This document shows positions 23,654-37,000 of a stretch of 64,000 nucleotides of DNA, piece by piece. The notes under the pieces are model-generated. The model had not been told where the DNA came from and ran no database searches. It saw only the letters and a list, made by a program, of their open reading frames with translations. The DNA comes from Glycine soja. Its lineage: Eukaryota; Streptophyta; Magnoliopsida; Fabales; Fabaceae. A program made the position numbers and the translations under genes. Numbering within the stretch: position 1 is the stretch's first letter; each line of letters opens with the position of its first letter. The stretch is from positions 7,008,501 to 7,072,500 of the forward strand of contig NC_041005.1 of NCBI RefSeq assembly GCF_004193775.1, in the 5' to 3' direction.

Positions 23654-23817
23654 AGGCCTTGGGCCCGTTTCAATGGAAAAAAAAAAAAAAAAAAGCACCC
23701 CAGGATCAAACGACACAAGATGTGGCAATCGACCCTAAGGGAAAAGGGTACAGAGACAGTAGACTTAACAAATAAACAGTTCAATAACCAGCACCCCAAT
23801 CAAACGAGACAAGGCCT
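23654..23817. mobile_element. Short inverted-repeat element (MITE-like)
   Basis: TTAGGCCTTGGGCCCGTTT at about 23653 is matched in inverted orientation by AAACGAGACAAGGCCTAA ending at about 23818. The ends share TTAGGCCTTG and CGTTT. Inside are an A-tract of about 18 and two similar segments starting GCACCCC (about 23694 and 23790). TA flanks are possible but the target duplication is ambiguous. Confidence 0.4.
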
Positions 23818-26222
23818 AAACATAGTGCCTATTACAAAGATATGCTCCCACCCCATTGATACTGATTTCTGCCCAAGTCCCACCAAAAACAACAGATATG
23901 TTAAATATACAATACCGTATAGAAACGAGATGTTAAATTAACCCATAAAGTATACGTGTAGCAATGTTGATGTAGCTTCTCATAATCTCCTCGTCACTTT
24001 ATTGTATATCTGACGCTGATATTATTTTTTTTTATCGATAGATATTAATTATTGATATTATTAGTTTTTGTTAGTACCTAGAGGATATTGTAGATCCGCC
24101 GCTGACTATATATATATATATTACATGTGTTCATGTTCTATTCAGCAGCTTCTGAATACAAATAAATATCACCACCATCGAAATTTGTGGCTTGAGTGTT
24201 AACTATAAGCTCTCAGTAAATGCACGTCATGATCAATTCCTTGATAATGTTAAAGGAGTATTCTATGTATGTTTGAAGACTCACTCTCAGGATTCTCTCG
24301 ATCTAGGCCACGTGGGTGTGGCTGGCTAGAGTGATGGAGATGGGTTGGAGATTAAAGAGTACAAAATTAATTATAGGCTAATAAGATTCATCAATCTCGA
24401 TCGAAACTTTGCTAATTGCCTCCCTAAGTCGGATCACAGACTGAACATCAGGTTCTGTATATAATGTGTCCTCTTAATCAATCAAATTAGTTGTGATCGA
24501 ACACAAAAGTCAAAACAATAACCTGTCCACTGTTCTTGTTCACCTCTCAATACAACCACAGGAATCCTGAAACAGAAGTCCAATGCATTCACCAACTCAA
24601 AGATCTTATCTTGGGTGGCCTTATTGTCGGATCTCACGCTGATCCATGCTTTAATGTGCCCCAGATGTCTCATTTAAGGTTCTTTTAATCGTTTTTCTTA
24701 TTTAATGGGGGAAAAAAAGACATTTGTGGCTGCGGTTCGGTGCTTAGAGTTTTTCTTTTGTACTTGTACACTGTGCAGAAAAGTCTTATGTGTTACCAGA
24801 CCTATATGTGATTGAAAAAAAAAAAAAAAGAAGCTCATTTCATGGGTCCAAGTCCAAAACAAGTTGGCAGGTACACCACAAAAGGCAACAGCTCATTTTG
24901 GAGGTACAATAGCATCGTTTGGTACTCAAAACTTGGGAAAATATGGAAACGCACACGCATAAAACAATAACACCATGGACGAACTATTTCGTCGTTAGTA
25001 AAGCATAAAATGTACAACCCCTAGTAGTGCCAGATGCTATAAAGTATAAAGTTAAGTTGTCATCTTTTGGACATAGACTTTGTGGGTTATTGTTATTTTC
25101 ACCACTTGATCAATAATACAATTATGGCGCTGTAAATTACTAGGATTATTTGTTACGCGTCTAATCTTACTAATAGGAAAATGAGGCCTTTAATACTATG
25201 TTTGACAAAGCAATGTCACTTTGAAGCTAGTGTGTGGGGTTGATCCATTCATTTATTAGAGTTAAATCACTGTTGACAAATTGCACGTGGCAAGATGGAA
25301 ATACCTATAGCGCACCATATGAGTGCCATGCCAACACAGGCGTTACGCGGTTGGGACGCACAAGGAACAAAATAGTCTCATTCCCATAGGACAATATAAG
25401 TACAATAAAATTGAGTTTTTTTTTTATATATATGAATAATATCATTTTTATGTTTTTTCATAGCACAGCTTTCGGTAGTATTTTCACTATTTTGAAAACT
25501 ACTTTTTGCCAATGAATGAGAGGGAAAAAATAAAGTACGATAAGATTACCGTCTGTGGTGTCTAAGATGTGAGTGATGATGAGATGGAGACAATTACAGA
25601 CCATGAATTGGACAATATTGCCTAGGAATACTGGCAGGCCCCATCAATTTAAGAGGGATCTAATCGCATAGCAATAAACCGAAAAGGAGTAGGAACAAGT
25701 AGAAAGAAATCATTGCATCTTCTACGAGTAGTGGCAAATAAATATATGGTAAAAAGGAAAGAAAAAAAATATTCAAAAGAAGGGTCCAAAAACCTAAATC
25801 ATTACTGGCCCTGACTATCTAGTCTTAAAAACACTCACATGCATTGGTTGGCTACACGATCAGTAGTAGAATAGCTTAACAAACCCGACCGATCGGGGAG
25901 TACTGATTACTGAATTACATATACTAATTCAGCATTCCCCAACAAATTACGTACAGTATTTCTAATCAAGTAATCATTAAGTGTTAATTAACAACACGCA
26001 TGAATTAATGAGTTGTAACATGTATAAATGCCACACAATTGCTTTCAACTAGAGACTTGGACGTACACGCAAGAATTGAGAGCCTCAAATCAAACTCTTG
26101 GAAGTGATAACCTTATTATTATGAAGAAAAAAAATGGTGTTTTGACATCTCCCTGGGCCGAGGACACCATATGGTTTCTCCACTCTTTTTAGCTTTTGAT
26201 ATGATATGGAGAGAGAAGAGAA

Positions 26223-26302
<80 letters not shown>

Positions 26303-27050
26303 AGGTATTGACATTGAATTAATAATAAAACTAGCCGTATGATATACCTACATGCAAAGCCAAACTAACACACAATTTCACCCATCCTTCTCCCCATCCC
26401 CAAAAAAAGAGTGAAAATCACAAGCAAAAAATTATCATAGGCAAAACCTCAACTAGATTGAGAAACAAATATATAAAAGTACACAAGTGGTCAAGTGGAG
26501 CTGGAGAGCGTCCTTGGTACTCGCGGTCAACCTTATTATATTTGACTAACCAAACCTGTAGCAGCCAGCAGTAGTACTTTTTTAAAAATGTAAAATACTA
26601 AATTGTACAAAAACAAAATGGCAAATTATTGGTGGTAGTTGAAGGAAATGACGATAATGAAACAGAAGAGAAGAGCATTGCAGTAAGGAAGGAACTTTCA
26701 AGAGAAAAGGATAAGGGTTAGATGAACAGTGCAACAATGGTGAAAATTGGAGGGTGTGGTTAAAAAGATAAGAATGAAGTAAATACGATATATACACTGC
26801 AGCAGCAAACATAACAAGATGTTTCGTGGCAGTGGCGAGGCCAGTGAAGAAGTTTTTTTGTGAATAAATATTAGCTGGTTAGGATATTAATTTTGTTATA
26901 AAAAATCGAACTTGCAGATCTTTTCTTTATTTTTTTCTTCCTAAATCATTTCACCCAACTTGTAACTCTGTGCGAGTGAAGAAGCTATGCCGGGTGAGTG
27001 AGTCATTTTTTTTGTCTCTGGTGGGTCCATCCTCTTCTCCTCTGTGAACC
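23818..27050. other. AT-rich intergenic region upstream of the ERF gene
   Basis: No gene is supported. A 63-codon minus frame at 24482-24673 has no family resemblance. The part from about 26980 onward is promoter-proximal to the ERF gene. Confidence 0.5.
26227..26297. repeat. (AT)n microsatellite, about 70 bp
   Basis: Uninterrupted AT dinucleotides, about 0.9 kb upstream of the ERF gene. Confidence 0.97.
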
Positions 27051-27058
27051 TTTATAAG
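27051..27058 (+). promoter_or_regulatory. Probable TATA box of the ERF gene
   Basis: TTTATAAG lies 161 bp before the ATG, in a CT-rich context. Position and form fit a plant core promoter; nothing else in the neighbourhood fits as well. Confidence 0.5.
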
Positions 27059-27218
27059 TGTTATATGAGTCATTGAGAAATGACCCCGGGAAAAAGAAAA
27101 GAAAAGAAACTCACAGCTATTGAATTTCACTTCACTTCACTTGCATGCCAAATGAAAACAACCTCTTCCCAGAATCTTGTCGGTATTTAACTCCCTCGAT
27201 TTCACAACACCCATAACA

Positions 27219-27785
27219 ATGAGAGTTTCAACAGAGACAGAGCCGGAGACTAAAAAGATAAAACGCATTCGCGGCGGCGGGGACTCGAGCAAGCACCCTT
27301 TGTACCGCGGCGTGCGGATGCGGAACTGGGGGAAGTGGGTGTCGGAAATCCGCGAGCCGAGGAAGAAATCGCGGATATGGCTAGGCACATTCCCCACGCC
27401 GGAAATGGCGGCGAGAGCGCACGACGTCGCCGCTCTCAGCATCAAAGGCCCCGCCGCCATTCTCAACTTCCCTCACTTGGCCAACTCGCTCCCCCGCCCG
27501 GCTTCGCTGGCGCCGCGCGACGTTCAAGCCGCGGCGGCGAAGGCGGCGCACATGGACCCTTCCTCCCTCTCCTCCTTGGTCTCCGCAATGGACTTGTCCT
27601 CTGCCTCTGACGAGTTGAGCCAAATCATAGAGCTTCCTTCTTTGGAAAGCACCGATGATGGCTCTGTTGACTTAAAGAAGGAGTTTGTTTTTGTTGATTC
27701 CCTTGATGCTTGGATGTATCAGCCACCCTTTGGTTTTGACACCGAACAAGACACTGGTTTCGAGGGTTTGATGTGGAATTACTAG
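27219..27785 (+). CDS. AP2/ERF transcription factor, DREB A-4 (TINY-like) subgroup, intronless
   Basis: Single exon, 188 aa, with the ATG at 27219 directly after CCCATAACA. Residues 12-18 (KKIKRIR) are a basic nuclear signal just before the AP2 domain at about 29-86. That domain has [19 protein letters not shown], the WLG triplet at 54-56, and [17 protein letters not shown]. Val after KW and the [20 protein letters not shown] run are typical of DREB A-4/ERF group III proteins, which bind DRE/GCC-type promoter elements. The downstream [20 protein letters not shown] block is also a group III hallmark. The tail is acidic and ends LMWNY, a likely activation motif. The AP2 half is GC-rich, unlike everything else in the window, which is common for intronless plant ERF genes. 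Its target genes cannot be inferred here. Confidence 0.95.
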   Translation: MRVSTETEPETKKIKRIRGGGDSSKHPLYRGVRMRNWGKWVSEIREPRKKSRIWLGTFPTPEMAARAHDVAALSIKGPAAILNFPHLANSLPRPASLAPRDVQAAAAKAAHMDPSSLSSLVSAMDLSSASDELSQIIELPSLESTDDGSVDLKKEFVFVDSLDAWMYQPPFGFDTEQDTGFEGLMWNY

Positions 27786-27998
27786 GTTCGATCCAAGTTT
27801 CTATTCTATGTCTTGTGTTTGTATAAATTTATATCGATCTCTTTTATGTTTTGGTTTGTGTGTGTCTATAAGCAGTAAGCAGCCACTTGTGGTTTTTCTT
27901 TCGGGGGCTGCCAGTGCTACTGATCACTCTCGTATTCATCATCATGTCTCTGTGTCTTTTTCTTAATTCCTCTGATTTTAATTGTAAATGGCTAGATG

Positions 27999-28004
27999 AA
28001 TAAA
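27999..28004 (+). other. Candidate polyadenylation signal of the ERF gene
   Basis: AATAAA occurs 214 bp after the stop codon, within GATGAATAAAGTAAG. Confidence 0.45.
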
Positions 28005-31000
28005 GTAAGAGGAGAAATTTTCTGTAACTTGTTTTGGTACAAAATGTTTTACTCTTCTTAAGATTGCGTAATCCATGAAATGGAGTTTGAGATGGGAAGT
28101 ACTAATATTTGTGTTGTTATTCGAGTCTTTTGGTGGAAAGAGCCGTACGAAAAGAGATGGAAAGGGAAAATGGGAATATTGATGATGCTGTTATTTGACC
28201 ACACCACACTTAGTGTTGTAATTGTATATCTTTGCTTGTTTCAATCGTGGTTTCTAGCTCCTTCCTTGGCAGAGAGATTCTTTCCTATAATGTTAAAGGA
28301 TCAGTGGCTGTCTGTGTGTCAACACTGTGTGTACCTTTCTCTTGCTGTCGCTCTATTAGTCTGAGAGAGGTGGGTGACCCATAAAGGTTTCTGGTTTTCT
28401 TTGGGCAAATGGAATACTGTGATTGGCGCAAGAGGGAGTAAGAGATTGATATATTGATATATGACAGTGACAATTTCATTTTCATAAAAAAAGGACACGC
28501 ACTTATTGTAAATACAAAAGCCAAACATGTCACGTTATAGCCACATCTTTCCATACCCCTACCTCTCTCATTTTCCCTTCTGAATTTGAACTTGGGTCTC
28601 TCTCCTGAATTCAAGATGCAAAAGGATTTGGTTTCAAGGAACCTTATTCACTTCAGTGCAAACGTGCAATGTCTCTCTTCCTTCTAACTTTTGCTTTTGC
28701 TAGAACGATTGGTTTTGCATCTTCATTCTTCACCTTCATCACTTCACGTGTACGAGTTAACTGTCACTTGGATCTGACAAGTTTTTAAACTAGATTATAT
28801 ATGGACACTAGTGTCAACCATCCTGTAAATTAATCGGTGCAAAGTTGTTAAATAACATAACAATGTTTTGTTACTCAATGTTATCCTAATCAACTCAAAT
28901 AAAATTCTATTTTATAGAAAAAAACTTAATCATTTTTATCAAAAAGTTATAGTGTCACTTGTATATATTACAGGTTAAATTAAGTCGAGATTCTTGATAA
29001 TTTTGAAAAAATTTAATTATGTTATTAAATTATTTTATTTTTTTTCAAATGGATTCTTGAAACTGTATATTTTTTTAGTTGGATTCTTACGTCTATTTGT
29101 TCCAAAAAATAGTTATCTAAATCACTTGTGTGAGTTTGTAGCAAAGTTATTGTAAGATAAAACCCGAAGACTTTTGTGAATAAATATTTGAGTTAAGTGA
29201 ACAAGCAGGTGTGGGAATACTAATTTAGGAATTTAGTTGAGAATAGTGATTTCTAGACTTGCATATGTAAGAATACTAGCCTAAAATGAAAAAATGAAAA
29301 GGTGAGAATCCTCACAGTATTGGGTTCATAAATTAATTAGGTCTTTACGTTTAATTTTTTTGTAATAAGATATAAATAGAAGTACTCAATTAAAAAATAA
29401 ATACAAACTCAAGTAGTCAATTAAAAAAAACAAAGACTTAATTAAAAATTATCAAATAGTTTAGAAATCTAGAAATTAGTTTAACCTATATCATAAGCAT
29501 GCATTTAATATCATTTATTTCTCTATATTAATGTTTATATCATATATTATATTTATATTAAAAATTTCCTCTTTTTCTCTCTTAATTTTTCGAATAGTAT
29601 AGAATGTTTATACATCTTCATCTTTTTATTTAATGAAATAAAATTTTAAATCCAAATGATATGTAATAAAAGAATGCCCATACAAGTAATAAAAATCAAT
29701 AAAATCGTTATAAGAATACTATTTTAAATTAAGAAAATATTTAAACTATATTTATTTCTTCTTCTATTTAATTTTATCATTTTTTCTTTATTTCTTTTTA
29801 TCACATCGATAATTTTCTTTTTATCTTTTTATCTTTCTTCTTTTTACTTCAATGCACCCCACTAGCTAGGATGTATTTAAAACGTAGTTATCATTATTCT
29901 TACATTAAGGGTATGTTTGTTTTAAGAATGAAAGTGAAAGAAAAGAAAGGAAAAGAAAATTAGAAAAATGAATAAAAAAAATGAGATAATTTTGTTAGAA
30001 AAGAAGAAAAAGTTAAATAGGAACACAAATATCCATACTAAAAAAGAAATATACAAAAAAATAAGGTTATTTTAGTCATTTAATATAATTTTTCATCTTC
30101 TTTTTCTTCTTATTTTTTAGAAGAAAATAAAATACGTGGTCTCACATGTTTTTTTAGTTCTTTCTTTTCACTTTTAAAACAATAAAAAAATCTAGTAAAA
30201 AAAAACAATCAAACAAAGGAAATATATAATTCTTTTTTTCTAACCTTTCCTTCCTCCTACATTACTCTTTTTGCTGCTCCAACCAGAGTGTAAATGGAAT
30301 ATATAGAAGATAGTACCATATGTAAATTGATAGATACGATAAGAAGACTCCCCGGGAATTGCGTAAAACTAAAATGCAATTTGTTATCCCATTATCAAAA
30401 TAAGAAAGTTTCTTGAGGGAGTGTTCTCCAAATCGTGGGCAATGCAATGTATTGTGAGCTATCAAAAAGATTCAAAAATCTATTTTGGTTAGACTTTACA
30501 TGCCACTGTGACCACGAATAGCACCAACGAAAATGTCCTATGGTTTGAAGATGGAGGATTTCCCTGTAAAAAGGATCAACGATAGTAATGATTAGCCATT
30601 TCTCCTAACAAAACAAAAAGTCAGAAGGGCAACGTCAGCAGTTTTATGACCAGAAAATATAGTTCAATGTTTTCAGTCTTAACAATATCAAACTCAATGT
30701 CCTTTACCTTTCCCTCGTATAAAATTAAATATAAATTAAATTTTAGTTCATTTTAAAGTAAATAAACTTTTAAGATATTATTCTCTTCCGATATTTCATG
30801 ACTAATAAATAATGTGAAATTTAATTCTATTGATTAAATATGATACACGAATATCTCTTAATATCATCTTTAATTTCTACCTATTAAAAAAATTAACAAC
30901 TAGTTTTAAAAATTTACTAGTACCTGTGATCTTAAAAAATGAAATGATGATTTTAGATGGAGTTTTAAAATCAATAATAAAGCTATAGAAAATATGCAAG

Positions 31001-32097
31001 TTATAAAATAGTTGTGGGTGAATGGTGATATTAAAAGTCATAAAAAAAAAAGATAAAGCTATATTCATATCTCATAAAAGTGGACTATGTATTTTAAAAT
31101 AAGATAGCAAGTGTCATTTAATTTAAGGAGGAGGGAGACAGTGAGAGAGAGGAATTTTTTATTTTATTTTAATCCTACTTCTAGTAATATAACACCATTA
31201 GTATTGTTTAAAAGATAAATATTGTGTTTAAAAAAACATAAATATAAAATTATTTTAGTTTAAATTTTAAGTATGTAATTATGTTAAATACTTAAAAAGA
31301 TAATTTTTTCACTCATGGTGTCTTACTTGACTTAAACAAAATTAATTATTATAAAATATGTTTGTGGCTTCATAAAAAATAAAAAGAAAAAGAAAACCAT
31401 TGAGATCAATTGCTAATACACTATAGAAACTAAAATAGAACAAAACTATTTAGAACCAAGACATAAAACTATAAGAAATAAAAATTAAACATTTAAAATA
31501 TAGGAACAAAAATCAGAACTAAAATAAATTTTAAGGACAAAAATATATTCAAAATAAAAAAATATATAACAGAAATATTTAAAATTTTAAAAAATGAGTA
31601 AATGCAAATATTAATTGCCTCTTTGGGTGATTTATTATATAATATTTTTCATATTAATTTTGTGTCACATTACAAATTGATAATGTGCATTTCAAATCAT
31701 TTTTACACAATATGGGAAATAGATATAGATGTGATTCTGCTTATTACTATAAAAAATATATGAGTGTTTTACTGTTTTAGTGTATAATAATTATAAGAAA
31801 ATATTAAAATTATATATTCAGCATAAAATAAATATAGTATTAGCATGAGTACGGTAAGGGTGCTACATGCAGTACGTCGACATCTGAACAGCTCTCCTAG
31901 CCCGCATTACATTAGTGATTCTGCTTATTAATATGACAACGGCCAACCGAGTGCTTTATTTTTTGGGTGATAATGAAATTTGGTGAGAACCAATAGGGAC
32001 GAAACATTGTTCCATACTAGTTTTCATACATGTATAAAAATAGAAAAAAATTTACAACTCAACATGCATGATGATTAAAAATTGATTTTTCTTGCTA

Positions 32098-32098
<1 letters not shown>
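28005..32098. other. AT-rich intergenic region
   Basis: No gene is supported. The stretch 29910-30220 starts GGGTATGTTTGTTTTAAG and ends near AATCAAACAAAGG, which may be another inverted-repeat element, but the ends match only loosely. Confidence 0.45.
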
Positions 32099-32161
<63 letters not shown>

Positions 32162-32162
32162 T
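32099..32162. repeat. (TTA)n microsatellite
   Basis: About 21 uninterrupted TTA units. Confidence 0.96.
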
Positions 32163-32542
32163 TGCATTCATTAATAAGTTCAATTTTAAAGGACAATAAT
32201 GATCACATGTATTTTCTCGTAGTACATGAATTATTGTCTTAATGTAAAAAATAATTTCAAAAATTTCAGAAATGATTTAAAAAAAATCAAAAAACATGTA
32301 CAAAGCATAAATGTAAAACTTCTGGTGCTCTTAACTCTTTATTTATTCATCCAAATTATCGTGTCAAATTATCTCAATATAACTTACATAAATTATTATA
32401 CCATTCATTAATTTTTAATAGATACTTTTAATTCTAAATCAATCATTTAATTAAAAGTTATTTCACATAGATTTTATCTTTAAAACATTCTTTAATTTTA
32501 ATCAAAATTAATTGGTACCTAATTTTTGTACATCAAAAATTG

Positions 32543-32545
<3 letters not shown>

Positions 32546-32582
<37 letters not shown>
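32546..32582. repeat. (AT)n microsatellite
   Basis: Uninterrupted AT dinucleotides. Confidence 0.95.
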
Positions 32583-32586
<4 letters not shown>

Positions 32587-33437
32587 TATTTTGTTTTCCT
32601 ATTTTTGTTGTTCAGTTTTTTTTTGAGGTAAAGCAGACATCAAGTTACTCAATAAGTAACTTTTGATAAACCCAGTTCATTCAATAATTCTTAATACACA
32701 TTAAATTTTATTAATTTAGCCATTAAATTTTTTTAATTTAATCAACGATCATACACAACAAATTTTAGGTAAATTCTTCATTTGTAGTTATATAATCTTA
32801 TAATTAACACTTACTTATATTCTTAAAAGGTATATTATAGTTTTCTTCTAAAAAAATATATTATATGTTAAATTGAAATTATTTAATAAAGTATAAAACA
32901 GTTTTAAAAATTTATAAAAAAAATATAGACAAGAATATATTTGTCAACATACACTCTCATATTTTTAGAAAAGAATATATTAATTAGTAAGTTACTACTT
33001 TTATATAGAGAGAGAAAATTGTAGTTATAATTTTCTAATGTACTTACTCTAAAAAAAAAGAAGTTAGCAAACTCTTCAAATATTTATTCACACATTATCC
33101 ACTTATATTTTAGAAAAGTTCATTAACAAGCTACACCTGTCTATTTTATATATAAGAATATTAGATAAAAAATAATTATTAATTATAATAAAATGAAAAC
33201 TATTTAATTATAATTATGAATTAAAATTATTAGTGTAAATTGCATATTAATTATAAATTTTACAGCATAAATTAATAATAAACATCAGCAACAGCCATGA
33301 CAGTCATAGTGTCATTACATAAAAAGAAAAATAATTAATTAAAAATCAACATAACATGGAAGGGATCGTGGACGTTGTCCTTTCGACAATTTAGCTGATT
33401 CTGCTTCATCATATCAACTAATATAGCGAGATCAGTA
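32583..33437. other. AT-rich intergenic region
   Basis: Nothing recognisable. Confidence 0.5.
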
Positions 33438-33854
33438 TACCATAAATGGCAATAAGTTCAGTACCTCTGCATCTGTTATTATGCAGTTTGGTGTTTGTTT
33501 ATTTAATCCAGGTTGCTACTTATAATTAATTGTCAGGTATGCCAACCACCATTGTTTTCTACCTTTATTATAATAAACATTATGAACAGAGCATATATAT
33601 TTCTTTTTTTTTTTTTAATCAGAAGAGACGTTAAAAGTTATTGATCGACCAGAAGTATGGAAATGATAAACTATTATCAATAATTCAATAATCAATTTAC
33701 TATAAAGGGCAATGTGTTCAGTGGCCTTGCATATGTTATTATGGAGTTTGGTGTTTGCTTATTTAAGCAAGGTTGCTAGCTAGTTATAATTAATTGTCTA
33801 GTATGCGAACCATCATTGTTTTCTACCCTTATTATAATAAACAGTATGAACAAA

Positions 33855-33927
<73 letters not shown>

Positions 33928-34015
33928 CGAAAGAGGTTAAAACTTATGGACCAGAGAAGTAAGCAATCGATAAAACTATGATAAATAAATCAAATAATCA
34001 ATGAATGAATTACTA
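33438..34015 (+). repeat. Two-copy tandem duplication of about 260 bp
   Basis: Copy 1 is 33438-33697 and copy 2 runs from 33698 to about 34015. Shared blocks include AGTTTGGTGTTTG, TATAATTAATTGTC, ATTGTTTTCTACC, TTATTATAATAAACA, and later GAAGTA and GATAAA stretches in the same order. Copy 2 is longer mainly because its short AT run has expanded to (AT)n at 33857-33924. It is non-coding. Confidence 0.85.
33857..33924. repeat. (AT)n microsatellite inside tandem copy 2
   Basis: Uninterrupted AT dinucleotides; the corresponding place in copy 1 (about 33592-33600) has only a few AT units beside a T-run. Confidence 0.95.
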
Positions 34016-37000
34016 CAGTTTGATGGAAGGGTGAAAATGGAGCTCTGTTGTCTTTTGATCCACCACATGTTTACACTTATCATTTACGTACGATATACGT
34101 AACGTGCCGTTCGTTCGTTATCATAACGCGATACAGAGGTGGGGTCTGCTTGTACGTGTTCGATTATCCATTACATTAGAAAGGTTTTTTTAGGGTTTAA
34201 TGGTTCATCTGAAAGTTTTAAATTAGGGTTTAGGGAAAAACTTAAATAGAATAAATAGTGGTGTTTTATTTACCATTAATCAAAAATTGAATAAATAGTA
34301 AACAGTCTATAGAGTGATATTGTAAATAGTTTTTACATTATTATGCAATTACAATTATTATACTATAATTTTATTGACTTGTAGAATAATTATTATCAAA
34401 GTCATACTAAGCATTAGTTATGATTAATTAATATTGTAAAAAAATTACACTAACAATAAAATCACCCTCAATTAAATTCTTATTTTATTTTTTAAAAGAA
34501 TTAAATTATTATGTGTAAATACTTTTTATGTGGTTGCCTGTCTTGGTTTTATTTGTCTGCAAGTAAAATGATATTCATATCTTAAGATTTTAATATTTTT
34601 AGTTTGTCTATTTAAAAATATTATTGAACTTTAATATATGTTATTTTATGTCATTATTTTAAAATTTATAATGTGATTTTTTATGTATAAATTTTAATTA
34701 TTTCCATTGTCCTGAATTGATATGCATGTCTTCCTGTTAAAGGAGAAAGAGGAAAAGAGAAAATTTTCTTATTTATTTCAAGAGAAGGGAAGTAAAGTAA
34801 AGAAAGGGAAGGTAGGTCCTTTAATTTACTTCACAAGAGAAGGGAACGGATAATTTGGATAATATATACTATCTTTTTTATTATAATATATACTATCTTA
34901 TTCATATAACAATAGATTTTAAGAAAATTTAATTAGCATAGTTCAAAAATTATAAATTACTCTCTCACATGTTTAAAATTCCTTTAATATTAGAGGGGAG
35001 GTAAAAAGAGCAAGGACGGGTTTTAACCCTCCTCATTTTTCATCTAATTTTCTTCAAAAAAATTAATCAAATGAGGTAGAATAAAAAAAAATCATCCTTA
35101 TCATTCATTTTCCTCTATTCTCCTTCAAAAAGAAATCATAATAGAAGTTCACTCTTAATCCTATTTAAGAGTCACATTAGGCAAACCACTTTATATCTCG
35201 CACTCTCTTTTTTTCATTATATACAGATAAGACCCACCGATCGAGTATTAAAAATGTCCAAGAAAATACATCACATGTGAAATAGTAGTAGTAGTAATGC
35301 AATTTTTGTAAATCTTCAATATATTTCCTATTCAATGCATTCAATTTTCTCCTTTTGTGCCTTAATTAATTAATCTCTGTCTTGGCTTTGATCAACCTTG
35401 ATTCTCTGAATTATTTTATATTGGAAAACATGTTCTGATTCCATATATGAAGCAGAATTACGATGAATTTGATATTAGGGATAGGATTTCGGTTCATCAA
35501 TGCTTGCAATCCTCTTCTCTTAACCTATTTTCTAGATTAGATTTATTAAGGAATTAGAGATTTAATGTAAAAATTAAGTCTAAATTACCTGAGGAATTAG
35601 AATTTGAGAACTCTATGAAAATCGAACGTGTGTTGAATTAGAGATATGATCTAAGATTTTAATTACATGAGATTCTTATGTGGTTCAATTCAAACAGCAT
35701 TTCCTTTCTTAGTTTACTTCAATTTTCCTACGCACTCTAATTGCTCCATAAAATTCTACAAACAAGTTTTAGTGATTTTATATTTCAATTTTGCTATGAT
35801 TCATCTTAAATGGTTGTTATTACAGTTTTAATTAGTGATTTTAGTATCAATTACAGAATATTACACGAGTCCTTTGAGATGTGACACTTTATTAATTAAA
35901 GTAATACATTACGATTGGTGCGCTTACCGATTTGTGAACAACGGTGCGTTTTGTTATGGCCAATGCACGTTTGGACATTGTGTAACTTTTCTATTTTGAT
36001 TGGGTTTCTATTTGTTGCAGTGTGGGTTTGTTTGCTATAGTGTGATTGCACTGCTGGGTTGATGATGTATTCATTGCTAGGTTAAGGATTCTGTTCATTT
36101 CTATACATTGTTGGCGATGGGAATGAAGACGCATTACCTCCATTGGCGGTTTTCATTTTTTATTTTTTTGCATTTTTTCATCATTTAGTGTTTGCGTAAT
36201 CGTCAGCTTAATCAACACTATTACGCAACGCCAATGAAATTTATCTTTATCATAAAAAAATGCTATATATTATACAAAAACTTCTTTTTGATTGACACAA
36301 ACATTATTGTGATGACCTTGAAGATGTCACTAACATTGTCAGTCTTTGATTGAATAATAATAATAGGCATTTTATTATTTTAAGTATCATATCAATATCT
36401 CGTATTTTTTTATCTCTTTTTTATCATATAATTTTTTTTACCATACTTATATTTTTTATTGTTTTTCTTAAGTGTTGCATTGAGATTTTGGGTGTACATT
36501 AAACTTTTTTTTTTTTTTTTTTGCCTACAACTCTTGATCGATACTTTACATTTTCCCCATAATAATACACGACGTGTACACACAGAAAATTCTTTTTTGT
36601 TTTGTTTTGCAAACTCATTATGATCAATTGATTAAATAATCTAATAGTGTGAATATTAATTATACTTTTTTATTTGAAATTTGTATATTTTACCCATCCT
36701 CGTCGCAGAAATTTTCTCTGGTGTTAATTTGTACCTGTGGCAAGTAGTATCAGTCCTTCAGACTTGGTTCGCCGAGCTTCAAACCATGCTGCAGAGAGGT
36801 CAATATATATCACAATCAGTGTCTGCCACAACTTCGTCGTTCAATTTTATCATATTGAATATATAAAGGTCTTGTAATGGTCCCCTAACGTTAATAAATT
36901 TAATGAATGAGTACCCTACCCCTTGATATTATTTAAATATAATTTTCCCCTAAGTTCGTCTTCATTTACGCTCATTGGTCAACATTTTTCACTTGTTGTT

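Noticed and set aside
24482..24673. 63-codon minus frame (MRHLGHIKAW...)
   Set aside because: No recognisable family, no splice-compatible neighbours, and a length expected by chance; left as intergenic.
27137..27623. Open frames overlapping the ERF gene on both strands
   Set aside because: They are shadows of the GC-rich AP2 coding sequence.
28285..28614. 109-codon minus frame downstream of the ERF gene
   Set aside because: Composition looks random and no domain is recognisable; it overlaps other random frames on both strands.
29910..30220. Possible MITE with GGGTATGTTTG start
   Set aside because: The ends match only loosely in inverted orientation and no target duplication could be fixed.
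36190..36230. TGCGTAAT...ATTACGCA inverted repeat
   Set aside because: An 8-bp stem with a loop of about 20 bases and no T-tract or gene context; likely chance.
36681..36866. 61-codon + frame preceded by an intron-acceptor-like GTCGCAG
   Set aside because: Looked like a possible exon remnant, but no partner exons or protein family could be recognised.
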